From Paraburkholderia sp. BL25I1N1 (GTDB lineage Bacteria; Pseudomonadota; Gammaproteobacteria; Burkholderiales; Burkholderiaceae), in assembly GCF_003002025.1 (NCBI RefSeq), contig NZ_PVZB01000012.1:186001-250000 (forward strand): a DNA stretch of 64,000 nt, written 5' to 3'. The position numbers were made by a program, and so were the translations under genes. Numbering within the stretch: position 1 is the first letter of the stretch; every line of letters begins with the position of its first letter. The notes beneath the pieces are model-generated. The model had not been told where the DNA came from. It did no database searches and saw only the letters and a program-made list of their open reading frames with translations. Positions 32,187-42,416 of this stretch are shown here, one piece after another.

Positions 32187-35100
32187 ATGGCAAAGTTCTT
32201 TATCGATCGCCCGATTTTCGCCTGGGTGATCGCCGTCATACTGATGCTGGCAGGTGTGGCGTCCATTTTCACCTTACCCGTCGCCCAGTATCCGACCATT
32301 GCACCACCTTCGATACAGATCTCGGCGACGTACCCAGGTGCCTCGGCGGAAACAGTCGAAAATACGGTCACGCAGGTGATCGAGCAACAGATGAGTGGTC
32401 TTGACCATCTGCTGTACCTGTCATCCGCTTCCGACGATTCAGGCACAGCGACGGTCACGCTGACATTCGCCGCAGGTACCAACCCGGACATCGCGCAGGT
32501 ACAGGTACAGAACAAGTTACAGCTCGCTACGCCGTCGTTGCCCCAGGCCGTTCAGCAACTCGGCGCGAAGGTCACCAAGTCAAGCAGCAGTTTCCTGCTG
32601 GTGATGGCGTTCGGCACCGGAAACGGCAACATGACGAGCATCGACCTTACCAACTATGTGGCGTCGCATATCCAGGACCCGATCAGCCGCATTGATGGTG
32701 TTGGAACTATCACGTTGTTCGGATCGCAGTATGCGATGCGTATCTGGCTGGATCCGGCGAAGCTCATGAACCTGGGGCTGACGCCCGTTGACGTGACGAC
32801 CGCGCTGCAGGCACAGAACGTACAGGTGGCCGCCGGCCAGCTTGGCGGAACGCCGGCAGTTCCCGGACAGACACTGCAGGCCACTGTCACGGAAGCGACC
32901 TTGCTGCGTACACCCGAGCAGTTTGGCAACATCCTGCTGAAAGTAAACCAGGACGGCTCGCAGGTGCGCGTCAAGGACGTCGCGCGCGTCGAACTGGGTG
33001 GTGAGACCTATAACCTGGACACGAAGTACAACGGGCGGCCGACGGCGGGCCTGGGCATCCAGCTTGCGACCGGCGCGAACGCGCTACAGACCGCGAAACT
33101 GGTGCGCCAGAAGATTGACCAGCTTTCGAAGTTTTTTCCGCCGGGGCTTGTCGTCAATTATCCTTACGACACGACGCCGTTCGTGCGTCTGTCGATCGAG
33201 GAAGTGGTCAAGACGCTGCTCGAAGGTATCGTGCTCGTGTTTCTGGTCATGTACCTGTTCCTGCAGAACCTGCGCGCCACGCTGATTCCGACGATCGCGG
33301 TGCCGGTGGTGCTGCTCGGCACGTTCGCGATCATGAACGTCGCCGGATTCTCGATCAACACGCTCTCGATGTTCGGTCTCGTGCTGGCAATTGGCCTGCT
33401 GGTCGACGATGCGATCGTGGTGGTTGAGAACGTCGAGCGGGTGATGGCGGAAGAGGGTTTGTCACCTCGCGAAGCCACCCGCAAGGCGATGGACCAGATT
33501 ACCGGCGCGCTGGTCGGCGTGGCGCTCGTGCTGTCGGCGGTGTTCGTGCCAGTGGCATTCTCGGGCGGTTCGGTCGGCGCCATCTACCGGCAGTTCTCGC
33601 TGACGATCGTGGCGGCGATGGTGCTGTCCGTGCTGGTCGCGTTGATCCTCACCCCGGCGCTGTGCGCAACGATTCTCAAGCCGATTCCTCAAGATCATCA
33701 CGAAGGGAAGAAGGGCTTCTTCGGCTGGTTTAACCGCACCTTCGACAGGAGTCGCGACAGGTATCACGCGGGCGTTCACCACGTGATCAGACGCTCGGGC
33801 CGGTGGCTGATCATCTATGTGGCGGTGATTGTCGCGGTCGGCCTGCTGTTCGTCAAACTGCCCAAGTCGTTCCTGCCGGACGAGGATCAGGGCAGCTTCT
33901 TCGTGATCGTACAGACGCCGGCGGGCTCGACGCAGGAGACGACCGCGAGAACGCTCGCCAACATTTCCGACTACCTGCTCAAGGAGGAAAAAAGCGCTGT
34001 CGAGTCGGTCTTCACGGTCAACGGTTTCAGCTTCGCGGGTAATGGTCAGAACTCCGGGCTGGTGTTTGTGCGCATGAAGGATTACTCACAGCGCCAGGGC
34101 GCCGACCAGACGGTACAGTCAGTGGGAGAGCGTGTGTATGAGCGCTACGTGGACTACAAGGACGCGATGGTGATGCCGGTGAATCCGCCTTCGATTCCCG
34201 AACTCGGGACGGCCTCGGGTTTCGACTTCGAGCTCACTGATAGCGCCGGCCTCGGACATGAGGCACTGATGGCGGCCCGAAACCAGTTGCTCGGGATGGC
34301 TGCCACAGACCCGGTATTGATGGGCGTGCGCCCCAACGGACTGGACGATAGTCCGCAGTACAGGGTCGAGATCGATCGCGAAAAGGCCGAGGCGCTCGGC
34401 GTGCCGTCGTCATTGATCGACCAGACGTTTTCGGTCGCATGGGGTTCGGCCTACGTGAACAATTTCCTCGATACCGACAACCGTATCAAAAAGGTATACG
34501 TGCAGGCCGACGCGCCTTTCCGGATGACGCCGGACGATCTCAACAGGTGGTACGTACGAAACGGCTCGGGCAGCATGGTGCCTTTCAACACCTTTGCTTC
34601 CGGTCGTTGGACCTACGGTTCGCCGAAACTCGAACGGTATAACGGCGTCTCAGCGGTGGAAATCCAGGGCGCGGCTGCACCGGGCAAGTCGACCGGTCAG
34701 GCCATGACAGCCATGGAAGCACTCGTGGCGAAGCTGCCGGCGGGTATCGGCTACGAATGGACGGGCCTGTCGTTGCAGGAACGCCAGTCCGGTTCGCAGG
34801 CGCCGATTCTGTACGGCATCTCGATCCTGGTCGTGTTCCTGTGTCTCGCGGCACTGTATGAAAGCTGGTCGATCCCGTTCTCCGTGATCATGGTGGTGCC
34901 GCTCGGCGTGATCGGCGCACTGCTGGCCGCTATGCTACGCGGGCTCGAGAACGACGTGTTCTTCCAGGTGGGTCTGTTGACCACGGTGGGGCTCTCGGCG
35001 AAGAACGCGATTCTGATCGTGGAGTTCGCCCGTGAACTGCAACAGGGTCAGGGCATGGGACCGGTCGCAGCCGCGCTGGAAGCAGCGCGCCAGCGGTTGC

Positions 35101-35408
35101 GTCCGATCCTGATGACCTCGCTCGCCTTCATTCTCGGCGTGATGCCGCTCGCGATCAGTCACGGCGCGGGTTCGGCCAGTCAGCACGCAATCGGTACCGG
35201 CGTGATCGGCGGGATGTTGACGGCGACGTTCCTCGCGATTTTCATGATCCCGATGTTCTTCGTCGTGGTCCGCGCGAAATTCGGCGGTGAGAGGGAAGAC
35301 CCGGACGAGGCGCTCGCACATTATAGCCAGCACCATCCGCATGACAGCCAGGGCGCCGGTTCGGCTGGCGGCTCGACTGATGAAGGCTCTGGCAAGGACG
35401 GACACTGA
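32187..35408 (+). CDS. RND efflux pump, inner-membrane subunit (AcrB/MexB HAE1 type)
   Basis: The product has 1073 residues, within the family range, and starts MAKFFIDRPIFAWVIAVILM. Twelve helices and two large periplasmic loops are evident. The proton-relay Asp pair is present in LVLAIGLLVDDAIVVVENVE (helix 4), and the helix 10 Lys region reads GLSAKNAILIVEFARELQ. The periplasmic porter domains are in the right places (TEATLLRTPEQFGNILLKVN; NGFSFAGNGQNSGLVFVRMK). It is 14 bp after the adaptor and 1 bp before the channel gene, a complete tripartite operon. By family this exports hydrophobic drugs and biocides. A His/Ser/Gly-rich tail ends the protein. Confidence 0.97.
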   Translation: MAKFFIDRPIFAWVIAVILMLAGVASIFTLPVAQYPTIAPPSIQISATYPGASAETVENTVTQVIEQQMSGLDHLLYLSSASDDSGTATVTLTFAAGTNPDIAQVQVQNKLQLATPSLPQAVQQLGAKVTKSSSSFLLVMAFGTGNGNMTSIDLTNYVASHIQDPISRIDGVGTITLFGSQYAMRIWLDPAKLMNLGLTPVDVTTALQAQNVQVAAGQLGGTPAVPGQTLQATVTEATLLRTPEQFGNILLKVNQDGSQVRVKDVARVELGGETYNLDTKYNGRPTAGLGIQLATGANALQTAKLVRQKIDQLSKFFPPGLVVNYPYDTTPFVRLSIEEVVKTLLEGIVLVFLVMYLFLQNLRATLIPTIAVPVVLLGTFAIMNVAGFSINTLSMFGLVLAIGLLVDDAIVVVENVERVMAEEGLSPREATRKAMDQITGALVGVALVLSAVFVPVAFSGGSVGAIYRQFSLTIVAAMVLSVLVALILTPALCATILKPIPQDHHEGKKGFFGWFNRTFDRSRDRYHAGVHHVIRRSGRWLIIYVAVIVAVGLLFVKLPKSFLPDEDQGSFFVIVQTPAGSTQETTARTLANISDYLLKEEKSAVESVFTVNGFSFAGNGQNSGLVFVRMKDYSQRQGADQTVQSVGERVYERYVDYKDAMVMPVNPPSIPELGTASGFDFELTDSAGLGHEALMAARNQLLGMAATDPVLMGVRPNGLDDSPQYRVEIDREKAEALGVPSSLIDQTFSVAWGSAYVNNFLDTDNRIKKVYVQADAPFRMTPDDLNRWYVRNGSGSMVPFNTFASGRWTYGSPKLERYNGVSAVEIQGAAAPGKSTGQAMTAMEALVAKLPAGIGYEWTGLSLQERQSGSQAPILYGISILVVFLCLAALYESWSIPFSVIMVVPLGVIGALLAAMLRGLENDVFFQVGLLTTVGLSAKNAILIVEFARELQQGQGMGPVAAALEAARQRLRPILMTSLAFILGVMPLAISHGAGSASQHAIGTGVIGGMLTATFLAIFMIPMFFVVVRAKFGGEREDPDEALAHYSQHHPHDSQGAGSAGGSTDEGSGKDGH

Positions 35409-35409
35409 G

Positions 35410-36906
35410 ATGCAAAAACATACTCTGATTGCAGTGGCGGTTGCGTTGTTCGCGGCGGGTTGCACGATGGCGCCGAAGTACGAGCGCCCGGCGCCACCCG
35501 TGACGGCGACCTTTCCGGCCGGCGGCGTGTACGACACGCAGCCGGGCGCGACCCAGCCGGACCCGCAGAAGCCTGGTGCTATGGCGGGCGCGCGCATCCC
35601 AAACGGGCAGGCTGCGGCCGACATCGGTTGGCGTGATTTCTTCGTCGATCCGCGCATGCAGCGGCTGATCGAAATCGCGCTGAAGAACAACCGCGATCTG
35701 CGTGTGTCGGTGCTGACCATGCAGGCCTCGCAGGCGCAGTTCCGGATCGTTCGTGCCGGCCTGTTACCAACGCTTGACGCGGCGGCTTCGCAAACCAAAT
35801 CGCGTACGCCGAAAGACCTGTCGCTCTTCAACCAGACGATTTCCAATTCGTACTCGGTCGGTCTGAACGCGTCGTGGGAAATCGACTTCTTCGGGCGGAT
35901 TCAGAGTCTGAAAGATCAGGCTCTGGCTCAGTATCTGGCGACGGCTCAGGCGCGCAAGGCGGCGGAAATCTCGCTGGTCTCGCAGGTGGCGAACCAGTAC
36001 CTGACGGTGCTCGAACTGGACGACCTGCTGAAGGTCACGCAAGGCACGCTGAATACCGCGCAGGAATCGTATCGGATCACCAGGCTGCAGTTCGATAACG
36101 GCACCGGTTCGGAACTCGATCTGCGCCAGGCGCAAACGGTGGTCGAGCAGGCGAGCGCCAATCTGCAGTCGCAGGCGCGTTTGCGGGCTCAGGCTGAGAA
36201 CGCGCTGGTGGTGCTGCTGGGCGAACCGTTACCGGTCGATCTGCCGGCGGGTCTGACGTTGGGCAACCAGAATCTCCTCACGGATATTCCGGCGGGTCTG
36301 CCGGCCGATCTGCTGGCGCGTCGTCCGGACATCATGGAGGCCGAGGAGAATCTGCTCGCGGCCAACGCGAACATCGGCGCGGCGCGCGCGGCGTTCTTCC
36401 CGAAGGTCTCGCTGACCGGCAGTTTCGGGACGCTGAGTCCGACGCTCGGCGGGCTGTTCAAGCCGGGTTCGGCGGCGTGGAGTTTCGCGCCGTCGATCAC
36501 GGTGCCGATCTTCGAAGGCGGCCAGAACAAGGCCAACCTCGATCTCGCCAACATCCAGAAGAACGTCCAGATCGCCACGTATGAAAAGGCGATCCAGACG
36601 GCGTTCCGCGAAGTGGCGGACGGCCTTGCGGCGCGCGGCACGTACGACCAGCAGATCCAGGCGCTCGAGCGCAACGCATATGCCGACCAACGCCGCCTCG
36701 CTCTCTCGGATTTGCGATATATGAATGGTGTCGACAGCTATCTGTCGGTGCTGACCGCGCAGACCGATCTGTATTCGTCGCAGCAGTCGTTGATCGCCGC
36801 GCGCATGCAGCGCCTCCAGAACCTGGTCACGTTGTACCAGGCACTCGGCGGCGGCTGGATCGAGCACAACGGCGATCAGCCGCGCCCGGCCGATGCGAAG
36901 GGATGA
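35410..36906 (+). CDS. Outer-membrane efflux channel lipoprotein (OprM/NodT family)
   Basis: The product has 498 residues, starting MQKHTLIAVAVALFAAGCTM, a clean lipoprotein signal with Cys 18. Upstream in-frame codons only read the pump gene. The two OEP repeats are visible: DPRMQRLIEIALKNNRDLRV in the first half and LLARRPDIMEAEENLLAANA in the second, with long coiled helices between. WEIDFFGRIQSLKDQALAQY and SLTGSFGTLSPTLGGLFKPG lie at the expected positions. It is the exit duct of the pump encoded directly upstream. Confidence 0.95.
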   Translation: MQKHTLIAVAVALFAAGCTMAPKYERPAPPVTATFPAGGVYDTQPGATQPDPQKPGAMAGARIPNGQAAADIGWRDFFVDPRMQRLIEIALKNNRDLRVSVLTMQASQAQFRIVRAGLLPTLDAAASQTKSRTPKDLSLFNQTISNSYSVGLNASWEIDFFGRIQSLKDQALAQYLATAQARKAAEISLVSQVANQYLTVLELDDLLKVTQGTLNTAQESYRITRLQFDNGTGSELDLRQAQTVVEQASANLQSQARLRAQAENALVVLLGEPLPVDLPAGLTLGNQNLLTDIPAGLPADLLARRPDIMEAEENLLAANANIGAARAAFFPKVSLTGSFGTLSPTLGGLFKPGSAAWSFAPSITVPIFEGGQNKANLDLANIQKNVQIATYEKAIQTAFREVADGLAARGTYDQQIQALERNAYADQRRLALSDLRYMNGVDSYLSVLTAQTDLYSSQQSLIAARMQRLQNLVTLYQALGGGWIEHNGDQPRPADAKG

Positions 36907-37135
36907 TCACGGCGTGTCAAAGTCATCCTTTGCTGCGCCCGAAGTGAAATCTGGTGACCCGGAGTGTTGCCGCCTCCGCGGCGTTGTGTGGGCGTTCTGC
37001 TTCATGCCGCTGCGGCGCTCGGTGCGGTCGCTGAACGCCCGTTGAACGGGTGCTTGCCTGGACTGATGTACCTTGTTTGGAGGGCGATACAGGGAAATTG
37101 CCGGTTCCCCACTGGCAGAGCCGGGCGGCACATCG

Positions 37136-38119
37136 TTAAAGGCGCTGCATTTGAAGCGCCAGGTGCAATTCGACCTTGTTCCGGACATTCAGTTTTGAAT
37201 AACACTGTTGGAGGTAAGATCGCACCGTCGAGGGGGAAATTGCCAGATCAATTGCTACTTCCTTGTATGATTTTCCAGCCGAAAACGCCGAAGCAACGGC
37301 CTGTTCGCGTGGAGTCAATACAGATGCCTGGCTTGCCGGAGGCATCAGCGCCAGCACCATCCGGCCGCTATCGGTTTCCCGTTTCGCGCAAATATATTTC
37401 CCGCGAAAGTATGCGGCGCAACCCTCAATTGAAATGCAGTGTCTGATCACCGAGGGCAATGTGCGTCCGTCCCAATCGGGAAATTCCTTATAGATGTATT
37501 GGATGAGGCCAGGGGCAGCTTCGATGAGTAATCCATGCTCGTCGATCGTAGCGATCATTAAAGTGCTGTGAAGCTGCCGTCTGATCTGGTTGAAAGTTCG
37601 GTTCCGCGACCAGGCCAGGATTAAATGCGGGGTGGCAAGTTCAATCAACTGCCGCTCCTGTTCGGAAAACGGGGGGGCACCGGGGTTTCTGAACAACGAA
37701 TAGAACAGAAAAATTCCGCTTTCGGAGTCGAGCATGCACGTCGAGAGCGCTGCATGAAGGCCGTATTTTCGGTCGAATGCGTTAAGTCTCTCTGCGTTCG
37801 CGGAGAGGTCACCGGCGAAGCTGAAAGTGGTTCCGACGTGTTGGCGTAGCAGGTCGCATATGGGGTCTTCACTAACAAGGTTCGCATATTCTGCGAGGAA
37901 GGAATCCGGTAAGTTATGGAGCGCCGCTTGAGCGATATGCTCGCCGCTTCCACTGTGAGCGTACATTCCCCACCATCCTGAATCGAACGGGACCAGTTCA
38001 TTCAGTAAATCGAAGGCACGGTAGCGGAACACAGATGCGTCAATATCGTGGGACGCCTGATTTAGCTCGTTCAGGAAACTACTGAACCTGGTAAGCAAGC
38101 AGATATGCGGCTGTGTCAT
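37136..38119 (-). CDS. LuxR-family regulator with a long sensor domain
   Basis: The product has 327 residues. The C-terminal 65 residues form the LuxR helix-turn-helix: LTPREQAVASAFSAGKSYKE, then VAIDLAISPSTVRSYLQQCY and SKLNVRNKVELHLAL. Residues 1-260 form an uncharacterised sensor region, with a GAF-like stretch (LVPFDSGWWGMYAHSGSGEH; FSEQERQLIELATPHLILAW). No receiver domain or autoinducer-synthase neighbour is visible. It is a single gene; the flanking regions lack coding content. The ligand is unknown. Confidence 0.87.
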   Translation of the reverse strand: MTQPHICLLTRFSSFLNELNQASHDIDASVFRYRAFDLLNELVPFDSGWWGMYAHSGSGEHIAQAALHNLPDSFLAEYANLVSEDPICDLLRQHVGTTFSFAGDLSANAERLNAFDRKYGLHAALSTCMLDSESGIFLFYSLFRNPGAPPFSEQERQLIELATPHLILAWSRNRTFNQIRRQLHSTLMIATIDEHGLLIEAAPGLIQYIYKEFPDWDGRTLPSVIRHCISIEGCAAYFRGKYICAKRETDSGRMVLALMPPASQASVLTPREQAVASAFSAGKSYKEVAIDLAISPSTVRSYLQQCYSKLNVRNKVELHLALQMQRL

Positions 38120-38981
38120 GTCGTCCGATGTTGAAATCGAAGAGTTCGCCCTGGATACGACAGTGCCTGGACAACTTTTGAATAGTCTTTGTCGCGCCAG
38201 ACGACAACGGGTATCGAAAAACGCGCATCCCGCTTGTGAAGGAAGCTTTGGACGTTTCGATGAAGCTGCCGGTTTCTGCCACTTTTCGTGACTCTGCGCG
38301 GATTACAGCTGATTCGTTCCTGGCTACCCCGTCCGGCAGCGTCGGGTTGCCAGGCATGGGCGGGCGCAAACCGATCGTGGATTCCCGGGTCTTCCAGAAG
38401 CGGGATGTCTGTGAAAGCGGGTAGCAAGCGACTCTATTATCACTTTGTCAAAAAAAGCCGCAACCAGATTCTGACGACAACAGATCAGCCGATCTGGCCG
38501 ACGTTGGGATCTCTCGTGGGACGATTACGCACTGATATGCGCTTCGCGCGGACCCGGCTGAGGCTTGCCAAGCGTGCTGACCTCAGACAACAACGGCGTT
38601 CTGAGGGCTCCGGTATATAGCTTCATCGTTACGAAGCATTCTCTCGTGCAGGATCGGGAAGTCGACGGGCGTCAGGTTGATCGCCATCGCACCGTCACCT
38701 GGTGTCTATCGTACAGTCGTCAAGTGGCCCGGATTACTAGCGATCCCGTTTTCGCGACACAGGATCATCCACTCGGTGTCGCCCGACCTGCGTGACTTTC
38801 GCTCGCCCCCTGCACATCGATGAGCGACAGATTCAGGCATTTAAGCGCGGGAAAAGAGGTTCTACCCGACGAAACTCCCCCTCAACTGCAGGGTACCAGT
38901 TACAAATCTGGTCTGCTCAAATCACGGCTAACCGTCGACGAGCATGACGGATCCAATGGTTTAAAGATAAGGGGCGAAGAT
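38120..38981. other. Long intergenic region, no gene recognised
   Basis: About 860 bp of sequence, richer in A and T than its surroundings and without convincing coding frames. An in-frame extension of the next gene begins at 38820 but has no signal character. Nothing repeat-like or RNA-like was identified. Confidence 0.45.
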
Positions 38982-40436
38982 ATGGGCATCAGGGCGATAA
39001 GTATCGGACGGAATAGTCTGACCATCGTTGCACTCGGATTGCTCGGTGCATGTGGAGGGGGCAGCGGAGGACTATCGGAATCCCTTCCTGATCCAAGTCA
39101 GATGTTTTCTTGGACCACTGAACAGAAGGTTATCGGTTTCAGCCACAGCTCGAGTCTTTTTAGCACAGAGCCGATCCGGAAGGGTTCGTCGACCTTTCCG
39201 TTGAACCAGGCGTCCAACGACGTCAAGGCGATCGCGAGCGCCGTGACATATCAGTATGGGACAAATTCGAACGGTACGCCGAAGACCGGCAACACAATCG
39301 ACGACTATATGCTGGACAACAAGGTGACAGGCCTGCTGGTTATTAAAAACGGCTCCATTGCGCTGGAGCGATACGCCATGGGAATTACCGACTCGACGCT
39401 TTGGGACGGAAAGTCTGTGTCCAAATCAGTTACGTCTACCCTCATGGGTGCTGCGCTGAAAGACGGCTATATAACAAGTCTTTCCGATCCAATAGAAAAA
39501 TATATACCAGAACTGATCGGATCTGCATATCAAGGCGTGACCCTGCGGGACATGCTACGCATGTCATCAGGGATCGCGTGGAATGAAAACGAATTGGATC
39601 CAAACGCCGACCTGCCGAATCTGCTGAAGTGCATGAAAACCGCAGACAGTCCCACCTGCACACTGAACTATATGAAGGCCAGGCCGCGTGCAATTGACCC
39701 CGCCACCGGGTCACCGGTGCAACCCGGGACAGTGTTTCTGTATAGCACGGGGGAAGCATATTTGAGTGGACTCGTCGTGCAGCGCGCGACAGGGATGAGC
39801 CTCGCCGAATATATGGAAAAGCGAATCTGGCAACCGTTAGGTATGGAGGCAGATGGAAACTGGTGGACGTGGAACGGCACGAGTACGGGCGGCAGCGGAT
39901 TCAATGCCACGCTCCGCGATTACGGCCGGTTTGGGCAGTTCATTCTCAACAACGGCGTCCTGCCCAACGGGGTTCAGGTACTTCCAGACAACTGGATGCG
40001 TGATGCAACGACATGGACGAGTGCATCAGCACAGCCGCAATACGCCGATAATGGACAGTACGGCTACATGTGGTGGTTCAGTCCTGCATATGATGACGGA
40101 CTGGTTGGCGGTACCAACAATCCTGACCCAATCTATGTCGACATCGGTGCGCCGCTTCAGAACACCAACAGCCCCTCGGGAGCGGTTGCAGTTCAATCAC
40201 GCCCGCCAGTTCAGGGGCAGCCGGCATCAGTGTCAGACTGGACGTTTGCTGCAATCGGTATATACGGGCAGATGATTGCCATCAATCAACGAGAAAATCT
40301 GGTTGTAGTCGAGTTTGGGGTCTGGGATAAACCTGACCCAACGTGTTGTACCGTTTCCGATTCCGAGTACATAGCAAGTGATCCGTACAACGAACAGTCT
40401 GTGTTTCTGAATGCGATGTTGCGCGCGCTGCATTGA
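38982..40436 (+). CDS. Lipoprotein serine hydrolase of the beta-lactamase/6-aminohexanoate-dimer hydrolase type
   Basis: From the ATG at 38982 (GGGG before it) the product has 484 residues. NSLTIVALGLLGACGGGSGG is a lipoprotein signal with the lipobox LGAC. The SxxK nucleophile motif is in WDGKSVSKSVTSTLMG. The Tyr motif is YSTGEAY (usually YSN) with LSGLVVQRATGMSLAEYMEK following, and the C-terminal FAAIGIYGQMIAINQRENLV carries the KTG-equivalent strand region. The family includes nylon-oligomer hydrolases and esterases as well as beta-lactamases; sequence alone does not choose. It is probably anchored in the outer or inner membrane facing the periplasm. The 5' extension from 38820 is unlikely to be translated. 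Confidence 0.85.
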   Translation: MGIRAISIGRNSLTIVALGLLGACGGGSGGLSESLPDPSQMFSWTTEQKVIGFSHSSSLFSTEPIRKGSSTFPLNQASNDVKAIASAVTYQYGTNSNGTPKTGNTIDDYMLDNKVTGLLVIKNGSIALERYAMGITDSTLWDGKSVSKSVTSTLMGAALKDGYITSLSDPIEKYIPELIGSAYQGVTLRDMLRMSSGIAWNENELDPNADLPNLLKCMKTADSPTCTLNYMKARPRAIDPATGSPVQPGTVFLYSTGEAYLSGLVVQRATGMSLAEYMEKRIWQPLGMEADGNWWTWNGTSTGGSGFNATLRDYGRFGQFILNNGVLPNGVQVLPDNWMRDATTWTSASAQPQYADNGQYGYMWWFSPAYDDGLVGGTNNPDPIYVDIGAPLQNTNSPSGAVAVQSRPPVQGQPASVSDWTFAAIGIYGQMIAINQRENLVVVEFGVWDKPDPTCCTVSDSEYIASDPYNEQSVFLNAMLRALH

Positions 40437-40997
40437 TCAACGTTCAGTCTCGGCGTGCCGAATCGAACGGGAGCAGACGGGGAGGGCGGAGCGGGAGCAG
40501 TAATCTCAGTTCATGCTGCAATTTCGGGGAGCAGACCGATGTAGGATATAAAGAAATTGTTAGGTGCACCGGGAATCCGGAGACGGTCTTGCTAAAGTCA
40601 TGCTGCCATGAGTATTCCAGCGAGTTGCTCATGGTAACGGGCTTCGACTGGAGTGGGCGGGATGTTGCCGGTCGGTGCAGGTAAACGACCGGTTGGGGCT
40701 GCCTTCGTCGAAAAGTTCGACAAACGACAGCGAGTTGATTGCGCATCCGTGGTGTCAACTTTCAAAGTGCCACTGGAAACGGGAAAACCGGGGGATCGGA
40801 CGGGGATCAGTTGTTGGCCATCAAATTCCGACGACCGGATGGGCAGGCTGTCCTGTCCCAGATAGCGAAGTCCAGGTGTCGCATCTCCTGCCTCCGGTCA
40901 AGGCCGAGCGATCCGAAACCGCGGGCAGGAATCTTACCGCGGACACTTCGCAGGTCAAGGTATTGCCATCTTTGCCACCCGCAAACCTTTTATAAAT
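40437..40997. other. Intergenic region, no gene recognised
   Basis: About 560 bp separates the serine hydrolase from the ligase gene. Short frames on both strands are not protein-like, and no hairpin with a T tract was seen. Confidence 0.45.
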
Positions 40998-42368
40998 ATG
41001 ATCACAAAAATCGCCAGTGAAGCCGACGCCATGAAAGAAGACCTGCTCGAATTTCTGACACACCACCGCATCCACGAGGTTGAATGTGTGATCCCGGACA
41101 TAACGGGTATCGCGCGCGGCAAGATCCTGCCGCGCGACCTGTTCTTCGCCTCAGGCGAAATGCGCATTCCAAAGAGCGTGCTGCTCAATACGGTTAACGG
41201 CCAGCAACCCGACAACGGCCCTTTCGTTGGGGATACCGACCCGGACATGGTCTGCGTGCCGGACCCGCGTACAGCCCGTCTGGTCCCGTGGGCTGCCGAG
41301 CCTGTAGCAGTGGTTATTCATGACTGCCTTGAGTGGGATGGCACCGCTGTGCAGCTAGCTCCGCGCAATGTGTTGCGGCGGGTTCTGGATCTTTATGAGC
41401 AGAACGGCTGGCAGCCGGTGGTGGCACCAGAAATGGAGTTCTATCTGGTAGCGCGACAGCAGAACCCACACGAGCCTTTGCAACCGCCGCTGGGTCGAAC
41501 GGGTAAGCGGGAAGCGGGAAGACAAAGCTACTCGATCGATTCGGTGAACGACTTCGACCCGTTCTTCATGGAACTGTCGAAATTCTGCGAACTGCACGAC
41601 CTCGGAGTAGAGACGCTGATCCACGAAGCTGGTCCGGGGCAGATGGAAATCAATTTCTCGCACGGAGAGCCGCTGGACCTGGCGGACCGCGTCTTCCTTT
41701 TCAAGCGCACGGTCCGGGAAACTGCGTTACGGCACGGCATCTTCGCTACGTTTATGGCAAAGCCGATGGAACTGGAGGCCGGTAGTGCGATGCACATCCA
41801 TCAAAGCGTCAACGACGTGGCAACGGGGCGCAACATTTTCAGTTGCGAAGATGGGAGCGCCAGTGACCACTTCCACCACTTCATAGGAGGATTGCAAACT
41901 TATATCCCACACGTGATGCCGATGTTCGCCCCCTATGTCAACTCGTACCGACGACTGGCACCTTTCATGTCGGCCCCGATCAACGTGCGTTGGGGTGTGG
42001 ACAATCGCACCTGCGGCATTCGTGTTCCGAAGTCCGGCCCGGCGTCCCGTCGCGTTGAGAATCGCGTTCCCGGTGTTGACGTCAATCCCTATCTGGCGAT
42101 GGCTGCCACGCTGGCCTGCGGATACCTTGGAATGCGCGACCAACTAGCGCCAAGTGAACCGACCACAGGGAGTGCCTGGGACGTGAACCACGAACTACCG
42201 CGACATCTGGAAGACGCCATAAGCTCGCTGCGAACGTGCGAGCCGATACGTGACGTGCTGGGAACGAGTTTCGTCGATGCTTTCTGCGCGGTCAAAGAAC
42301 TTGAGTATGCAACGTATAACCGTGTCATCAGCTCATGGGAACGTGAACACTTACTGCTTCTGGTCTGA
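40998..42368 (+). CDS. Glutamine-synthetase-family ligase (gamma-glutamylpolyamine synthetase type)
   Basis: The product has 456 residues. The N-terminal beta-grasp part is VECVIPDITGIARGKILPRD. The catalytic domain has APEMEFYLV (metal Glu), GPGQMEINFSHGEPLDLADR (metal Glu pair), AMHIHQSV (metal His), and WGVDNRTCGIRVP plus ENRVPGVDVNPYLAMAATLA (ATP/substrate Arg and Glu). The short form, without the adenylylation loop of GlnA, is as in PuuA-like enzymes, which join glutamate to putrescine or other amines. A class III aminotransferase follows 48 bp downstream, consistent with polyamine or amino-alcohol use. A second in-frame ATG at 41031 is possible. Confidence 0.9.
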   Translation: MITKIASEADAMKEDLLEFLTHHRIHEVECVIPDITGIARGKILPRDLFFASGEMRIPKSVLLNTVNGQQPDNGPFVGDTDPDMVCVPDPRTARLVPWAAEPVAVVIHDCLEWDGTAVQLAPRNVLRRVLDLYEQNGWQPVVAPEMEFYLVARQQNPHEPLQPPLGRTGKREAGRQSYSIDSVNDFDPFFMELSKFCELHDLGVETLIHEAGPGQMEINFSHGEPLDLADRVFLFKRTVRETALRHGIFATFMAKPMELEAGSAMHIHQSVNDVATGRNIFSCEDGSASDHFHHFIGGLQTYIPHVMPMFAPYVNSYRRLAPFMSAPINVRWGVDNRTCGIRVPKSGPASRRVENRVPGVDVNPYLAMAATLACGYLGMRDQLAPSEPTTGSAWDVNHELPRHLEDAISSLRTCEPIRDVLGTSFVDAFCAVKELEYATYNRVISSWEREHLLLLV

Positions 42369-42416
42369 TCTGCGCATGCAACGCCACCGAATCTTTTTAT
42401 CCAGGAATATTCCCCG

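Noticed and set aside
38120..38981. Possible hidden gene or RNA in the 860-bp spacer
   Set aside because: I read both strands and found no start with a ribosome binding site, no domain pattern and no stem with a T tract.
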